Source: Sphingobacterium spiritivorum ATCC 33861 (GTDB taxonomy: Bacteria; Bacteroidota; Bacteroidia; Sphingobacteriales; Sphingobacteriaceae). Taken from it: a DNA stretch of 64,000 nt. Below are positions 7,857 through 18,032 of this stretch, one piece after another (positions within the stretch are counted from its first letter, which is position 1; every line of letters begins with the position of its first letter). The position numbers and the translations under genes are program-made. The notes beneath the pieces were generated by a model. That model worked only from the letters and a program-made list of their open reading frames with translations. It ran no database searches and was not told where the DNA came from. The stretch covers positions 8,709 through 72,708 of the forward strand of contig NZ_GL379777.1 of assembly GCF_000143765.1 (NCBI RefSeq), in the 5' to 3' direction.

Positions 7857-9371
7857 CTACATTTTTGCATCCATAAGTTTTTGGGATTTATAATTTGACT
7901 TCCCAAGTTTCATTTTGATAACAAATGGATTTGAGGATTGAAATTCAGTAGGTATTTGGATATCAAAATAATTGTTTTCATCAAGATCAATACCAATGTC
8001 AGAATGAGATATTTTCAATAGTTGATTTTGCCCCAAAATCACTGCTTCAACAGGAACTTTAGTTAATTTATTTGGAATTGATATACGTGCGATGTTGTTA
8101 ACTGGCCGATTAAAGACCGTTAAGTAAAGTATTGAATCTTTCTGTGTATAATAACCAAGTTTAGGCTCTGGTAGTTCTACATGTCGCACTCCATACACAG
8201 CTTCGTTATTTACTTTCATCCATTCCCCGATTTGCTTTGCGATTTTATCTTCTTCAGGGTGCATATTTCCGTTCCCATCTGGTCCAAAGTTCAAAACTAA
8301 ATTACCATCCATGGACACTGAGCGCATTAACATGTCTAAGAGATCATTTGTTGTTTTGGTATAAATTCCTGACCAGTCTTTCATATAGCCCCAACCATTT
8401 GGTGGGATTGTCATTACTGCATCCCAATCATTTCCATTTAGCCATTCATATTTTGCGGGAAGTTTTCTTTCCCATCCTTGTTCATAATCTCCAAGGAGAT
8501 CTCCGTTGCTGTCAAAGTGTCTTTCGCCAAATTCATCATTTCGAAAACGGCTACCGATAATTAGGCCGGGATGTTTTTCACGAAGTTCTTTTTCAAGATT
8601 ATAGGTAAATTCATATGAATTGATCCATGAATCATCCCAAGTTCCATCAAACCAAAAACCTTTTATCTGTGGATAATTTTCAAGTAACTCCAATAGTTGA
8701 TTTCTGGTATATTCTAAAAACATTTTGAATTTCTTCTTCTCCTCAGAAGTTTCAATAGCTTTATCAATATAATTGGGATTGTTCCATTCTAATACAGAAA
8801 AATATAAGAATACATCTATTCCTTCAGCCGTATATGCTTCGACAACTTCTTTAACAATATCTTTTTTGTAAGGAGATTTTGAAATATTATAGGTGGAGTA
8901 TTTAGTAGGCCATAGAGCAAATCCGTCATGATGTTTAGTTGTAAATATCATGTACTTTGCTCCCATATCTTTTGCTTGCTTTGCCCATTTCGATGGAGCG
9001 AAATCTTTCGGATTGAATTGTTTATATAGATTATCATATATATTTAACCAATTTTTTGGCGTGGTTGGGCCTTCCCAAGAACGGATCCATTCAGAAGCGG
9101 GAGCACCTTTTCTTGCACTTACTCCTTGCCATTCATTTCCTGGAATAGCATATACGCCCCAATGTATAAATTGTCCCAATCCATAGTTCCTAAAAGCATT
9201 CATATCATTATCTTTTCGGTTTTTAGGAGTTATTGGACCATATTTCAACTCTTTTCTTTCTCTAGGCTTATCTTTTGGTCCTGTCCACTGTGCATTCACC
9301 ATTTTGGGAGTAACAAAATGAATTATCATTATTGCTAACAAAACAAATTTATTTCTACTGTAGATTTTCAT
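7857..9371 (-). CDS. Secreted alpha-L-fucosidase, GH29
   Basis: A 504-residue enzyme that releases terminal fucose from glycans. Residues 1-28 form a signal peptide ending 'MVNAQ', so it acts in the periplasm or outside. The GH29 barrel follows: 'FIHWGVYAIPGNEW' (about 68-81), the signature 'TKHHDGFALWPTKYS' (145-159) and the catalytic nucleophile Asp242 in 'KGFWFDGTWDDSW'. A beta-sandwich C-terminal domain completes it. It stands alone with no SusC/SusD pair nearby, so it is not part of a visible polysaccharide-utilisation locus. Codon composition is AT-rich like its neighbours. Confidence 0.94.
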   Translation of the reverse strand: MKIYSRNKFVLLAIMIIHFVTPKMVNAQWTGPKDKPRERKELKYGPITPKNRKDNDMNAFRNYGLGQFIHWGVYAIPGNEWQGVSARKGAPASEWIRSWEGPTTPKNWLNIYDNLYKQFNPKDFAPSKWAKQAKDMGAKYMIFTTKHHDGFALWPTKYSTYNISKSPYKKDIVKEVVEAYTAEGIDVFLYFSVLEWNNPNYIDKAIETSEEKKKFKMFLEYTRNQLLELLENYPQIKGFWFDGTWDDSWINSYEFTYNLEKELREKHPGLIIGSRFRNDEFGERHFDSNGDLLGDYEQGWERKLPAKYEWLNGNDWDAVMTIPPNGWGYMKDWSGIYTKTTNDLLDMLMRSVSMDGNLVLNFGPDGNGNMHPEEDKIAKQIGEWMKVNNEAVYGVRHVELPEPKLGYYTQKDSILYLTVFNRPVNNIARISIPNKLTKVPVEAVILGQNQLLKISHSDIGIDLDENNYFDIQIPTEFQSSNPFVIKMKLGKSNYKSQKLMDAKM

Positions 9372-9568
9372 AATATCGAGGTTTAATCGATATCTAATTT
9401 AGATCAAACTATTTAAACAAATTTCATCAATCGATTGCGAAAAAGACGAAAACGTTTTAGTGTTTAGATTAAATTTTATTATTGAGAAGTAGGGATTTCA
9501 ATATTTATCATGATTTAATACATTCGTAGGTTGGGAATTAAAAGATCTATCTATATATAGAAAAATTT

Positions 9569-9592
9569 AAGAGTAGATTTTAACCTACTCTT
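9569..9592 (-). terminator. Terminator hairpin
   Basis: An 8-bp stem, AAGAGTAG with CTACTCTT, and an 8-nt loop, 53 bp beyond the stop codon of the transglutaminase-like gene. Confidence 0.5.
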
Positions 9593-9644
9593 TTACCTCA
9601 GAATTGAAACTGATATTCCAAAGTCAATTCTATTTCAATTTTTT

Positions 9645-10877
9645 CTATTGCATAGTTTTTGTTTCAGGAGATCTCCAGAAGTAAGCCGGGTTATGAGTAA
9701 TAACATTATTCTTTAAATATTTATTACTATCTATCTCAAATCCACTTGGAATCAAAGAAATGTATTGCAAATCGGTATCTGCTGGGCGGTATCTACTCTC
9801 TGTATTAAATTGGCTTTTGTTTGTGCATTGAATCCAATATAAATTCTTTGCCATATAGTAATCCAAATACCAAAGCTTAGTTACTTTAGTCTCAGCATTT
9901 AACTTCATTGATTGATTGTTTTTTAATCCCTCTCTGACTTCTTCAATGCTTAGTAAATTATTATTGTCATCCATTACAAAAGCACCATGTGAAGGATCCA
10001 TCCATAGCCATTTTTTTAATGTTTCAGAATATACACTATTGATTACATGACAATCTGTATCTTGGTCGTCTTTTGGCATGCATGTGACATATCGTGATTT
10101 AAATCCCATTGCAAGATAAAGTTCATTTAGTGTCATTGCTTTATGTCTACAATTAATTCCCTTTCCTGTTGCCTTGTGATAGTTATAAAAATCAATGGCA
10201 TCAAATTCACACAAAGCCCAATTGCTTCCATCATACTTAATATTATTAGCAACAAATAGCATAATATTTCGGATTTTAGAAATTTCATCTCCACTTCCAG
10301 CTATAGAATCCAAATTGAAGAAATTTTTGACCTCGACTAAATTCCGATTATTTGAGTCTTCATATTTAAATACCGGCATAGATTCATAATTTTCCAAAAG
10401 ATAATTTCCTGACTGTTGTAATAAGAATAGTTTATCATATTGCTTCAATTGGCTGAACGCTTTAACAAACTTTGTTTCCTTACGGATATTATTTAAATCA
10501 GCATCGTTCAAAGCATTCTGATAATCAGTATATCCCCATTTAATTGATTTCTCGAAACTTGTGATTGCTTGTTTTTTTTGATTAAGTAATGATTGTAAAC
10601 ATGCAAGGTTATAGTACACATTTGCATATATTTCTGTGATAGTTGGTTTAAAATCTTGCTTTTCTTTTTCAGATAACTGTAAAGTATCTAATGTAGCAGC
10701 TATTTTATCTAAAATAGTTGCTGCTTTTTGATAATCTTTAGCTGGATAATAGATGTTATATTCCTGCTCTAACTTTTTAAAGTCTGAAAGAAATTTATTC
10801 CATTTTGGAGAACTAGTTTGCGCAAACGAGCTAAATGTAAGAAATGCTATCAGAAAAAATGTAATTAAAAATTTCAT
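9645..10877 (-). CDS. Secreted transglutaminase-like protein with TPR-like N-terminus
   Basis: A 410-residue exported protein (signal peptide 'MKFLITFFLIAFLTFSSFAQ'). Residues 25-140 are helical and TPR-like ('YYNLACLQSLLNQKKQAITSFEKSI'). The C-terminal half is a transglutaminase/cysteine-protease-like core: 'GKGINCRHKAMTLNELYLAMG' supplies the Cys, 'TDCHVINSVYS' the His and 'WLWMDPSHGAFV' the Asp. Bacterial members usually act on peptides or cell-wall material; the substrate here is unknown. It sits alone between a terminator and a long gap. Confidence 0.8.
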   Translation of the reverse strand: MKFLITFFLIAFLTFSSFAQTSSPKWNKFLSDFKKLEQEYNIYYPAKDYQKAATILDKIAATLDTLQLSEKEKQDFKPTITEIYANVYYNLACLQSLLNQKKQAITSFEKSIKWGYTDYQNALNDADLNNIRKETKFVKAFSQLKQYDKLFLLQQSGNYLLENYESMPVFKYEDSNNRNLVEVKNFFNLDSIAGSGDEISKIRNIMLFVANNIKYDGSNWALCEFDAIDFYNYHKATGKGINCRHKAMTLNELYLAMGFKSRYVTCMPKDDQDTDCHVINSVYSETLKKWLWMDPSHGAFVMDDNNNLLSIEEVREGLKNNQSMKLNAETKVTKLWYLDYYMAKNLYWIQCTNKSQFNTESRYRPADTDLQYISLIPSGFEIDSNKYLKNNVITHNPAYFWRSPETKTMQ

Positions 10878-11145
10878 TCGACTTAAGGGTTATAATAATT
10901 GATAAGATTTATAGATATAAAAGTATAATTTTTTTAAAATATTTCTAGTGTGTATTGACACTATAATCTGGTATTGGATGGTTATAACGGGTTTATTTGA
11001 AGATTGTAACAGTTAAGCTTTAAACTTGTTTATTATTCTTTTAAGGATTTTATGAATGGTTGTAGTTGATATCGAAGACTCAAATAAGGGTTTCTTTTAG
11101 TCTACTACATTAAAATGTACTAAATTCTGTGTTTGTCCTCTTTCG
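10878..11145. other. Intergenic sequence, probably decayed
   Basis: AT-rich DNA between the transglutaminase-like gene and the transposase remnant. I see no gene, RNA or strong repeat. It may include further eroded insertion-sequence DNA. Confidence 0.35.
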
Positions 11146-11289
11146 TTATTTTGCTGTGGATCTATACGGTCTTCTGCTAAGTTCACTTAGACCATCAATT
11201 GCAGATTCTTTATATGGTTTAAACCATTTAATCAGCGGAGGACTATTTATGCCTAACCTTAAACATAAAATCCTTGTATTACTACAGAC
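11146..11289 (-). pseudogene. Remnant of a transposase helix-turn-helix (IS481/IS3-like)
   Basis: The minus-strand frame from 11289 to a stop at 11146 reads in part 'LRLGINSPPLIKWFKPYKES' followed by 'AIDGLSELSRRP'. This matches the N-terminal helix-turn-helix pattern of IS481/IS3-type transposases (a 'W-x-x-R/P-Y-K-E' stretch followed by 'G-L-x-x-x-S-R-R-P'). Stops close both ends and no DDE domain is visible, so it is only a fragment. No terminal inverted repeats could be recognised. Confidence 0.6.
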
Positions 11290-11685
11290 TCATTAAGTTT
11301 ACTCAATCAAAACGTTTTTTACCTTCTTTTTCTTTTTTATTGATTATGTTATAATGTGGCAAAACTGGTTGTTTGATAATCATTTTAACAAAAAGCTATT
11401 CAAAGTATTCAAAACCATCGGAGTCAATTTAAGATATATAGCTTTAATTCATTGATCTTTTGGAGTATAATAGCGTGTTAACATAAAAGTGCCGGGATGG
11501 TAGTGTAATCTCTCATATTAGATAGCTTGGTATGAAAAGTTGGTGAACGGGTATAAAAAAGCTTGTTCTAAAAGAGGTCTTAAATCATATATTTTATTGA
11601 AATTATTGTAAACTTGGTTAGTAATTAATTCGGTGAAGACTACGTAAGAGCACAAATGATTATAATTTCTTGTCCTCGAAGCATA
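11290..11685. other. Intergenic sequence at a base-composition boundary
   Basis: No gene is visible. The DNA changes here from the AT-rich left part to the more GC-balanced efflux operon on the right. Together with the transposase remnant, this suggests the edge of an acquired region. Confidence 0.4.
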
Positions 11686-11716
11686 AAAACACCGGTCTCA
11701 ACGAGACCGGTGTTTT
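11686..11716 (-). terminator. Terminator of the RND efflux operon
   Basis: A 14-bp perfect stem, AAAACACCGGTCTC with GAGACCGGTGTTTT, and a 3-nt loop, 14 bp beyond the TolC-like gene's stop codon. It is flanked by A and T runs, so it can work in both directions. Confidence 0.85.
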
Positions 11717-11729
11717 GCTTTGAAGATTC

Positions 11730-13187
11730 TTATTTCCAGCCTCCGCCCAGGCCTTTATATATGTCGACAACTGTACTTAGTTGTTTTTGCTTCGCTTCTA
11801 TAAGTTCAAGTTTAGCATCCAGAGCATCCCGTTGATTCAGGAGAACCTCCAGATAGTCTGCTCTTGAATTTTTGAACAACTGATTGGCGATCTCAATAGA
11901 TTCATCCAAAGCCTGCGTTTCCTGAGACTTCATTTTATAGTACTGATCTATGTTTTTCACTTTAGACATCAGGTTTGCAATATCCAGATAGGCATTCAGT
12001 ATCGTTTTGTCGTATTCGTATAGTGCCTGCAGCTGCCTTGCATCTGCAGTCTGGAAATTAGCCTTGATGGCACTTTTGTTGATCAGCGGACCTGCCAGTT
12101 CACCTGCCAGACCAAAGGCTATTGACTCCGGCATTTTCACCAGATAAGAAGGTTTAAATGCTTCCAGTCCCAGTGCAGCGGAAATTTCCAATGATGGATA
12201 GAATTCTTTGCGGGCCGCTTCTACATCCAGTTTTGCCGCTTTTAGTTCCAATTCTGCCTCTTTAATATCCGGACGGTTGGCCAGCAACTGTGAAGGGATA
12301 CCCGTATACACCGGTTGTGCAATTGTCGACATAAAGCTTTCTTTTGTCCGGACAACAGGCTGCGGATAACGTCCCAGTAAAGCGTTGATCTGATTCTCCT
12401 TTTCGGTTATTTCCTGATGGATCGTATAGGCTGTAGCTTTGGACTTGGAGAGTTCTGCTTCAAATTTTTTAACCGCCAGCTCTGTGGTTGCCGCAGCTTC
12501 TTTCTGAATTTTGGAGATCTCCAGAGCTCTTTCCTGCAGTTTGATATATTGTTGTACAATATCCAGCTGATTGTCCAGGGCCAGCAATTCATAGTAATTG
12601 TCCGCCACTTCTTCAATCAGGTTGGAGAGTACAAAGTTTTTACCTTCTACCGTAGCCAGATAGTGAGCAATAGCCGCCTGTTTTTCTGTGCGTAGCTTTT
12701 TCCATATATCCACCTCCCAGTTGGCGACTAAGGCACCTTCAAAATTTCCGAGCGGATCCGGCATTTCTTTTCCGGGTTCAATCTCTGTCGTAGCATCTCC
12801 GGCTCCTTCACTGGTATAACGGCCGGCTTTACTTACTCCTGCGCCTAGTTTAGCGGCAACAGTCGGGCTTAATTTGCCGTTTTTGTAAAGTACACCGTTT
12901 TTTGCGATCTCGATTTCCTGAAGAGTAATCAGCAGCTCCTGATTATTTTTTAAAGCAGTCTCAATAAGTGCGACCAGGTTCGGGTCCGTGAAAAATTGTC
13001 TCCATGGAGTTGTGCCACTGTTCTGCACAGTATCCTGCTGCCCGTCACTTTGAAAATTCAGAGGGATATTTTCTTTTACCTCATCTTTTACAATGGTTGC
13101 CTTTGGGGCTTTACATCCTGCCAGCATCAGTGCGAAAGCAATCGCTGTGATAATGCTCTTAGTCTTCGAATTTTCCATCATGTTCAT
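11730..13187 (-). CDS. Outer-membrane efflux lipoprotein, TolC/OprM-NodT type
   Basis: A 485-residue outer-membrane channel of a tripartite RND pump. The N-terminus 'SIITAIAFALMLAGCKAP' is a lipoprotein signal with lipobox LAGC. The body is the duplicated coiled-coil OEP fold ('LIETALKNNQELLITLQEIE', 'LPSQLLANRPDIKEAELELK'). The coding region overlaps the end of the pump gene by 29 bp. Methionines at 13187, 13181 and 13178 are all possible starts and all give an intact signal. It is the last gene of the adaptor-pump-channel operon. Confidence 0.92.
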   Translation of the reverse strand: MNMMENSKTKSIITAIAFALMLAGCKAPKATIVKDEVKENIPLNFQSDGQQDTVQNSGTTPWRQFFTDPNLVALIETALKNNQELLITLQEIEIAKNGVLYKNGKLSPTVAAKLGAGVSKAGRYTSEGAGDATTEIEPGKEMPDPLGNFEGALVANWEVDIWKKLRTEKQAAIAHYLATVEGKNFVLSNLIEEVADNYYELLALDNQLDIVQQYIKLQERALEISKIQKEAAATTELAVKKFEAELSKSKATAYTIHQEITEKENQINALLGRYPQPVVRTKESFMSTIAQPVYTGIPSQLLANRPDIKEAELELKAAKLDVEAARKEFYPSLEISAALGLEAFKPSYLVKMPESIAFGLAGELAGPLINKSAIKANFQTADARQLQALYEYDKTILNAYLDIANLMSKVKNIDQYYKMKSQETQALDESIEIANQLFKNSRADYLEVLLNQRDALDAKLELIEAKQKQLSTVVDIYKGLGGGWK

Positions 13188-16100
13188 AAGGTTCAGTTTT
13201 TTCTGTTAATGGATTTTCTTCTTCATATCTTGCCAGTCGTGATCTTTCCGCTATTGTTCCGAAGATGTAGTATAATCCCGGAATAATCAGCAGCCCGAAG
13301 ATCGTACCGATAAACATCCCTCCTGCAGCTGCAGTACCGATAGTACGGTTTCCTAAAGCTCCCGGGCCTGTGGCCATCACTAAAGGAATCAGACCTGCAA
13401 TAAATGCAAATGAGGTCATCAGGATCGGACGGAATCGGATCGTAGCTCCTTCGATAGCCGCTTTTACGACCGATATTCCTTCTTCTGCCTTTTTCTGTAC
13501 GGCAAATTCAACAATCAGTACCGCATTCTTGCCCAGCAGACCGATCAGCATGACCATGGCTACCTGTGCATAGATATTATTTTCGAGACCTAATAATTTT
13601 AAGCATAAAAAGGCTCCGAATATACCAGTCGGTAAAGAGAGGATGACCGGAAGCGGAAGGATAAAGCTTTCATATTGAGCCGACAGGATCAGGTACACAA
13701 ATCCCAGACAGATAAGGAAAATATAAATGGCTTCATTTCCACGGCTTACCTCATCTTTGGAGATACCGGCCCAATCGATTCCAAATCCTCTTGGAAGCTT
13801 GCTGTTTGCAACCTCCTGAATGGCTTTAATGGCCTGCCCGCTACTGTAGCCCGGAGCCGGAGATCCGCTCACCTCTGCAGAGTTATACATATTATGTCTT
13901 GTGATCTCAGACAGACCATATACTTTTTCCAGATGCATAAAATCAGAATAGGGAACCATCTGGTCCTTATCATTTTTTACATACAGTTTCAATAAGTCTG
14001 TCGGTAAAGCCCGGTATTGCGGACCTGCCTGTACAATCACTTTATAAGGTCTGTCAAACCGGATGAAACTGGTTTCATAGTTGGATCCGATCAGTGTAGA
14101 CAGGTTGTCCATTGCTTTTTCTATGGTTACACCTTTTTGCTCTGCGAGATCGTTATCTATTTTCAGCATATACTGCGGAAAACTTGCAGAATAGAATGTA
14201 AATGCAGAACCAAGTTCAGGACGTTTTTTCAGTTCCTTGACAAAATCATTACTTACCTGTTCCATTTTCTGATAATCCCCGCTTCCGGCTTTATCCAGCA
14301 GGCGAAGTTCAAAACCTCCGGCAGCTCCGTAGCCCGGAATAGAAGGAGGCTGAAAGAATTCTATGTTAGCACCCGGAATATTTTTTGCTTTTTCTTCCAG
14401 TTTTTCAATGATTTCTGCGGCAGATTCCTTACGCTCTTCCCAACTTTTGAGATTGATCAGACAGGTTCCGGAGTTGGAGCCCGTACCCTCTGTCAGGATC
14501 TCATATCCGGCGAGTGATGATACGGATTGTACCCCATCGATATCTTCTGATTCTCTTAAGAGTTCTTTTGCAATCTGGTTGGTTCTTTCCAATGTTGATC
14601 CCGGAGGTGTCTGAATAATGGCATAGATCATTCCCTGATCTTCTCCCGGAATAAATCCGGAAGGGAGAGAATTGCTTAAAAAGAAGGTACATATACAGAA
14701 TGCCAGTAACAAAGGAAGGGTAAAAGCTTTCTTAGTAACCGTTTTATTCAACAGCTTCTCATACCTTCCGGCACCTTTGGTAAACATATTGTTGAAGCTG
14801 TCCAGAAATTTGCTGATCCATGTTTTCTTTTTCGCTTTTCCATGATTATTTTTCAGGATGAGCGCACATAAAGCCGGAGTTAATGTTAGTGCCGCAACTC
14901 CTGAGAGCATAATGGAAGATACCATTGTGATGGAAAACTGCCGGTAGAATACGCCGACAGGACCGGACATAAAGGCTACCGGAATAAATACAGAGGCCAT
15001 GACCAGTGTAATGGCTATAATGGCACCACTGATCTCGTGCATAGCTTCTTCTGTCGCTTTGAGCGGAGACAGGTTCTTCTCCTCCATCTTGGCATGGACG
15101 GCCTCGATGACTACGATAGCATCATCGACTACCACCCCTATAGCCATCACCAGTGCAAAAAGTGAAATCATATTTAAGGTAATGCCGAATGCCGACATGA
15201 TGGCAAATGTACCTACCAGTGAAACCGGTACAGCAAGTGCCGGAATCAACGTAGAACGCCAGTCCCCAAGAAACAGAAACACCACAATCGCGACCAGTAT
15301 GAATGCCTCAAACAGGGTGTGAACCACTTTCTCAATAGAGGCATCCAAAAACCGGGATACATCATAACTGATATCATAGTGCATACCTTTGGGGAAGTTG
15401 TTCTTTTGAAGATCTGTCATCAGTTCTTTTACATTTTTGATAACGTCACTGGCATTGGATCCGTAGGATTGTTTTACGGTGATCGCAGCTGAAGGCTTGC
15501 CGTTCAGTGTAGAATAAATATCATACATGGACGAACCAAATTCTACATCAGCCACATCTTTCAGTCGTACAAATTCACCTCCGGATTTAGCCTTTAGGAT
15601 AATGTTTCCATAGTCCGTTTCATTATTGAAGCGGCCCGGATATTTCAGAATGTACTCAAAGGATTGGGAACGCTTGCCTGAACTCTCTCCTGTTTTTCCG
15701 GGAGAAGCTTCCAGACTCTGTTGGTTTAGGGCTTCCATCACTTCGTCGGAAGAGAGGTTATAGGCCGTCAGCCTGTCCGGCTTCAGCCAGATACGCATAG
15801 CGTATTCACGTGTACCCAGTATATCTGCAAAGCCTACACCACTTACCCGTCTCAGTTCGGACATTACGTTGATATCCGCATAGTTGAACAGGAACTTCTG
15901 GTCGGCTTTAGGGTCGTCACTGTACAAGTTGATGTACATCAGCATGTTGGGTTCTTCACGTGTGATTTTTACTCCTTCACGGACCACCAGGGGTGGCAGC
16001 TTGTTGACTACGGAAGATACACGGTTCTGTACATTCACGGCTGCTACATTCGGATCTGTACCCAAATCAAATACAACCTGTATAGAAGCTTCACCGTCAT

Positions 16101-16350
16101 TACCGGCATCCGAAGTCATATATTTCATGCCCGGTACACCGTTCAGACCTCTTTCTAACGGAATGACCACAGATTTGATCAGGAGTTCGTTGTTCGCTCC
16201 GGGATACGATGCCGTAATGTTTACTTTGGGCGGAGAGATGGACGGAAACTGTGTCACCGGAAGTTTGGCCAGGGACAGTACTCCTAAAAATAATATAATC
16301 AGTGAGATTACAATAGACAGAACGGGTCTGCGAATAAATTTCTTAAACAT
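13159..16350 (-). CDS. RND multidrug efflux permease, AcrB/MexB (HAE1) family
   Basis: A 1063-residue inner-membrane proton-drug antiporter of normal family length. It starts 'FKKFIRRPVLSIVISLIILFLGVLSL' and has the expected large periplasmic loops after TM1 and TM7 and twelve membrane segments. TM4 carries the proton-relay aspartates in 'ALVMAIGVVVDDAIVVIEAV'. 'GLLGKNAVLIVEFAVQKKAEEG' and 'RFRPILMTSFAFIAGLIPLV' are standard HAE1 motifs. It lies 22 bp after the adaptor gene and overlaps the channel gene. Substrates are probably amphiphilic drugs or bile-like compounds, which cannot be read from sequence. Confidence 0.96.
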   Translation of the reverse strand: MFKKFIRRPVLSIVISLIILFLGVLSLAKLPVTQFPSISPPKVNITASYPGANNELLIKSVVIPLERGLNGVPGMKYMTSDAGNDGEASIQVVFDLGTDPNVAAVNVQNRVSSVVNKLPPLVVREGVKITREEPNMLMYINLYSDDPKADQKFLFNYADINVMSELRRVSGVGFADILGTREYAMRIWLKPDRLTAYNLSSDEVMEALNQQSLEASPGKTGESSGKRSQSFEYILKYPGRFNNETDYGNIILKAKSGGEFVRLKDVADVEFGSSMYDIYSTLNGKPSAAITVKQSYGSNASDVIKNVKELMTDLQKNNFPKGMHYDISYDVSRFLDASIEKVVHTLFEAFILVAIVVFLFLGDWRSTLIPALAVPVSLVGTFAIMSAFGITLNMISLFALVMAIGVVVDDAIVVIEAVHAKMEEKNLSPLKATEEAMHEISGAIIAITLVMASVFIPVAFMSGPVGVFYRQFSITMVSSIMLSGVAALTLTPALCALILKNNHGKAKKKTWISKFLDSFNNMFTKGAGRYEKLLNKTVTKKAFTLPLLLAFCICTFFLSNSLPSGFIPGEDQGMIYAIIQTPPGSTLERTNQIAKELLRESEDIDGVQSVSSLAGYEILTEGTGSNSGTCLINLKSWEERKESAAEIIEKLEEKAKNIPGANIEFFQPPSIPGYGAAGGFELRLLDKAGSGDYQKMEQVSNDFVKELKKRPELGSAFTFYSASFPQYMLKIDNDLAEQKGVTIEKAMDNLSTLIGSNYETSFIRFDRPYKVIVQAGPQYRALPTDLLKLYVKNDKDQMVPYSDFMHLEKVYGLSEITRHNMYNSAEVSGSPAPGYSSGQAIKAIQEVANSKLPRGFGIDWAGISKDEVSRGNEAIYIFLICLGFVYLILSAQYESFILPLPVILSLPTGIFGAFLCLKLLGLENNIYAQVAMVMLIGLLGKNAVLIVEFAVQKKAEEGISVVKAAIEGATIRFRPILMTSFAFIAGLIPLVMATGPGALGNRTIGTAAAGGMFIGTIFGLLIIPGLYYIFGTIAERSRLARYEEENPLTEKTEPYEHDGKFED

Positions 16351-16372
16351 AATATTTTATTTTAAGCCTGTC

Positions 16373-17455
16373 TTACTCTGCTTTTAATTTCAACGATTGC
16401 ATCACTTTTTCCGGTTCCTGAAACTTGGTTTGTACTTTTTGATCATCTTTTACTTTCTGTACACCTTCCAGTAAGAACCGGTCACCGTCTGCAAGACCCG
16501 AACTGATCACATAGAGATCCGGAATTTCATAAGCGATCTTGATGTTTCTGGATTTGGCGACTCCATTTTTATCTATTACAAAGACATATTTTTGATCCTG
16601 AATTTCGTAGGTTGCTTTTTGCGGGATGATCATTGCATTTTTCAATGGCAATACCATTTGTATTTTTCCGGTTTCTCCGTTTCGTAACAGTTTATCGGGG
16701 TTTGCAAATTTCGCACGGAAAGCAATATTTCCCGTTTCATTATCAAACTCACCCTCTATAGTCTGTATTTGTCCTTTTTTAGGAAATGGTTCTCCATTAG
16801 CCATAATCAGTGTCACTTCCTTACTGCCTCTGTCATTGATATGTGTCTGGTAGTTTAGATATTCAGGCTCTGACACATTGAAATAACTGTACATTTCCGT
16901 GTTATTGGAGAGGGATGTCATCAGATCACCTTCATCAACCAGACTTCCCTGTTTCAGTGGAATGCGATTGATTATACCCGAAAACGGAGCTTTGATATCT
17001 GTAAATGATAAGTGGATCTGGGCCAGCTTCATTTCGGCATTGGCTGCATCCAGCTTAGCCTTAGCCATAGCTTTTTCATTTTTAGAAACAATGTTATTGG
17101 AAGCCAGTGTACTGGCATTTTCCAGCTCTATTGTTGCCTGTTCTACTTCCGCTTTTGCTTTCAGCAATTCTGCCTGATACAGCTGCGGCATGATACGGAA
17201 TAGTGTCTGGCCGGCACTGACATACTGACCTTCATCTACAAAGATTTTTTCTAAAAACCCCTTCTCCTGAGCGCGGATTTCGATGTTTTGTACAGAGCGG
17301 ATCTGTGAAACATATTCCTTCGTGAAAGAGGTGTCTACTCTTAACGGACTGGTAACGGTGTACTCTGCTACTTCTTCTTTTTTTTCTTTTTTAGCAGTAC
17401 AGCTTGTTTGGTATAATAATGCAAACAAGCTCATGAACATGATAATTCTCTTCAT
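16373..17455 (-). CDS. RND periplasmic adaptor (membrane fusion protein) lipoprotein
   Basis: A 360-residue adaptor linking pump and outer-membrane channel. It has a lipoprotein signal with lipobox 'YQTSC'. It then shows the barrel-hairpin-lipoyl order of AcrA-type proteins: the first lipoyl half 'FVDEGQYVSAGQTLFRI', a coiled-coil hairpin (about 95-150) and the second lipoyl half 'DIKAPFSGIINRIPLKQGSLV'. It is the first gene of the pump operon. The 177 bp before it contains no recognisable regulator site. Confidence 0.93.
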   Translation of the reverse strand: MKRIIMFMSLFALLYQTSCTAKKEKKEEVAEYTVTSPLRVDTSFTKEYVSQIRSVQNIEIRAQEKGFLEKIFVDEGQYVSAGQTLFRIMPQLYQAELLKAKAEVEQATIELENASTLASNNIVSKNEKAMAKAKLDAANAEMKLAQIHLSFTDIKAPFSGIINRIPLKQGSLVDEGDLMTSLSNNTEMYSYFNVSEPEYLNYQTHINDRGSKEVTLIMANGEPFPKKGQIQTIEGEFDNETGNIAFRAKFANPDKLLRNGETGKIQMVLPLKNAMIIPQKATYEIQDQKYVFVIDKNGVAKSRNIKIAYEIPDLYVISSGLADGDRFLLEGVQKVKDDQKVQTKFQEPEKVMQSLKLKAE

Positions 17456-17632
17456 GATATGAATTAATATAGGACAAATGGAAATTGGGAAACCGATGAT
17501 TTCTTCAGGGACTATTGTGACATCACGGAGTAGCCGGGTACAAGCAGTCTAACAGCAGTAAAAATTCAATAATATGCCATTAGCCATCGATAAGCGTATC
17601 GGCGACTGTAAATATGATGTATGGAAAGGTTA

Positions 17633-18022
17633 TCAGATTCTTAATACCCGCTGGAGGATATATTTGTAAGAAGGGGTATACAGATGAAAATAAAAAGGAA
17701 GACGGTCCTTATGTCTGTATTGTATAAAAGGTAAAAGCAATCCGTATGACAGATCAACGATCTGTTTGGATAGCTGCACGTCTTTTCGTCCGAAAACAAA
17801 ATCAGTATCTTCATTTTCTACACTGAAAATACTTTTTTCTTCTTCATCCAACAGACTGTTTTTCACGACGAGAGCGTCATGGTGTATATGACAGGTCTGT
17901 TTGGTTTGCTGCATTTGATTTCCAGGAATACCGTACACATGCTGTGCAGTATGTGCATATGCATGGTGCTGTCCCCATATCAGGAGAAAACAAATATTCA
18001 ATATGAAAATTACAGCTCTCAT
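17633..18022 (-). CDS. Small secreted histidine-containing protein
   Basis: A 129-residue protein of unknown function. The start at 18022 is chosen because 'MRAVIFILNICFLLIWGQHHAYA' is then a proper signal peptide; a longer frame to 18061 puts charged and aromatic residues in front. The mature part has a His/Cys-rich stretch ('QTKQTCHIHHDAL') that might bind metal. It lies 177 bp upstream of the RND operon in the same direction and could be co-regulated. A promoter box ends only 11 bp before the start. Confidence 0.6.
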   Translation of the reverse strand: MRAVIFILNICFLLIWGQHHAYAHTAQHVYGIPGNQMQQTKQTCHIHHDALVVKNSLLDEEEKSIFSVENEDTDFVFGRKDVQLSKQIVDLSYGLLLPFIQYRHKDRLPFYFHLYTPSYKYILQRVLRI

Positions 18023-18032
18023 TTTCAAAGGC

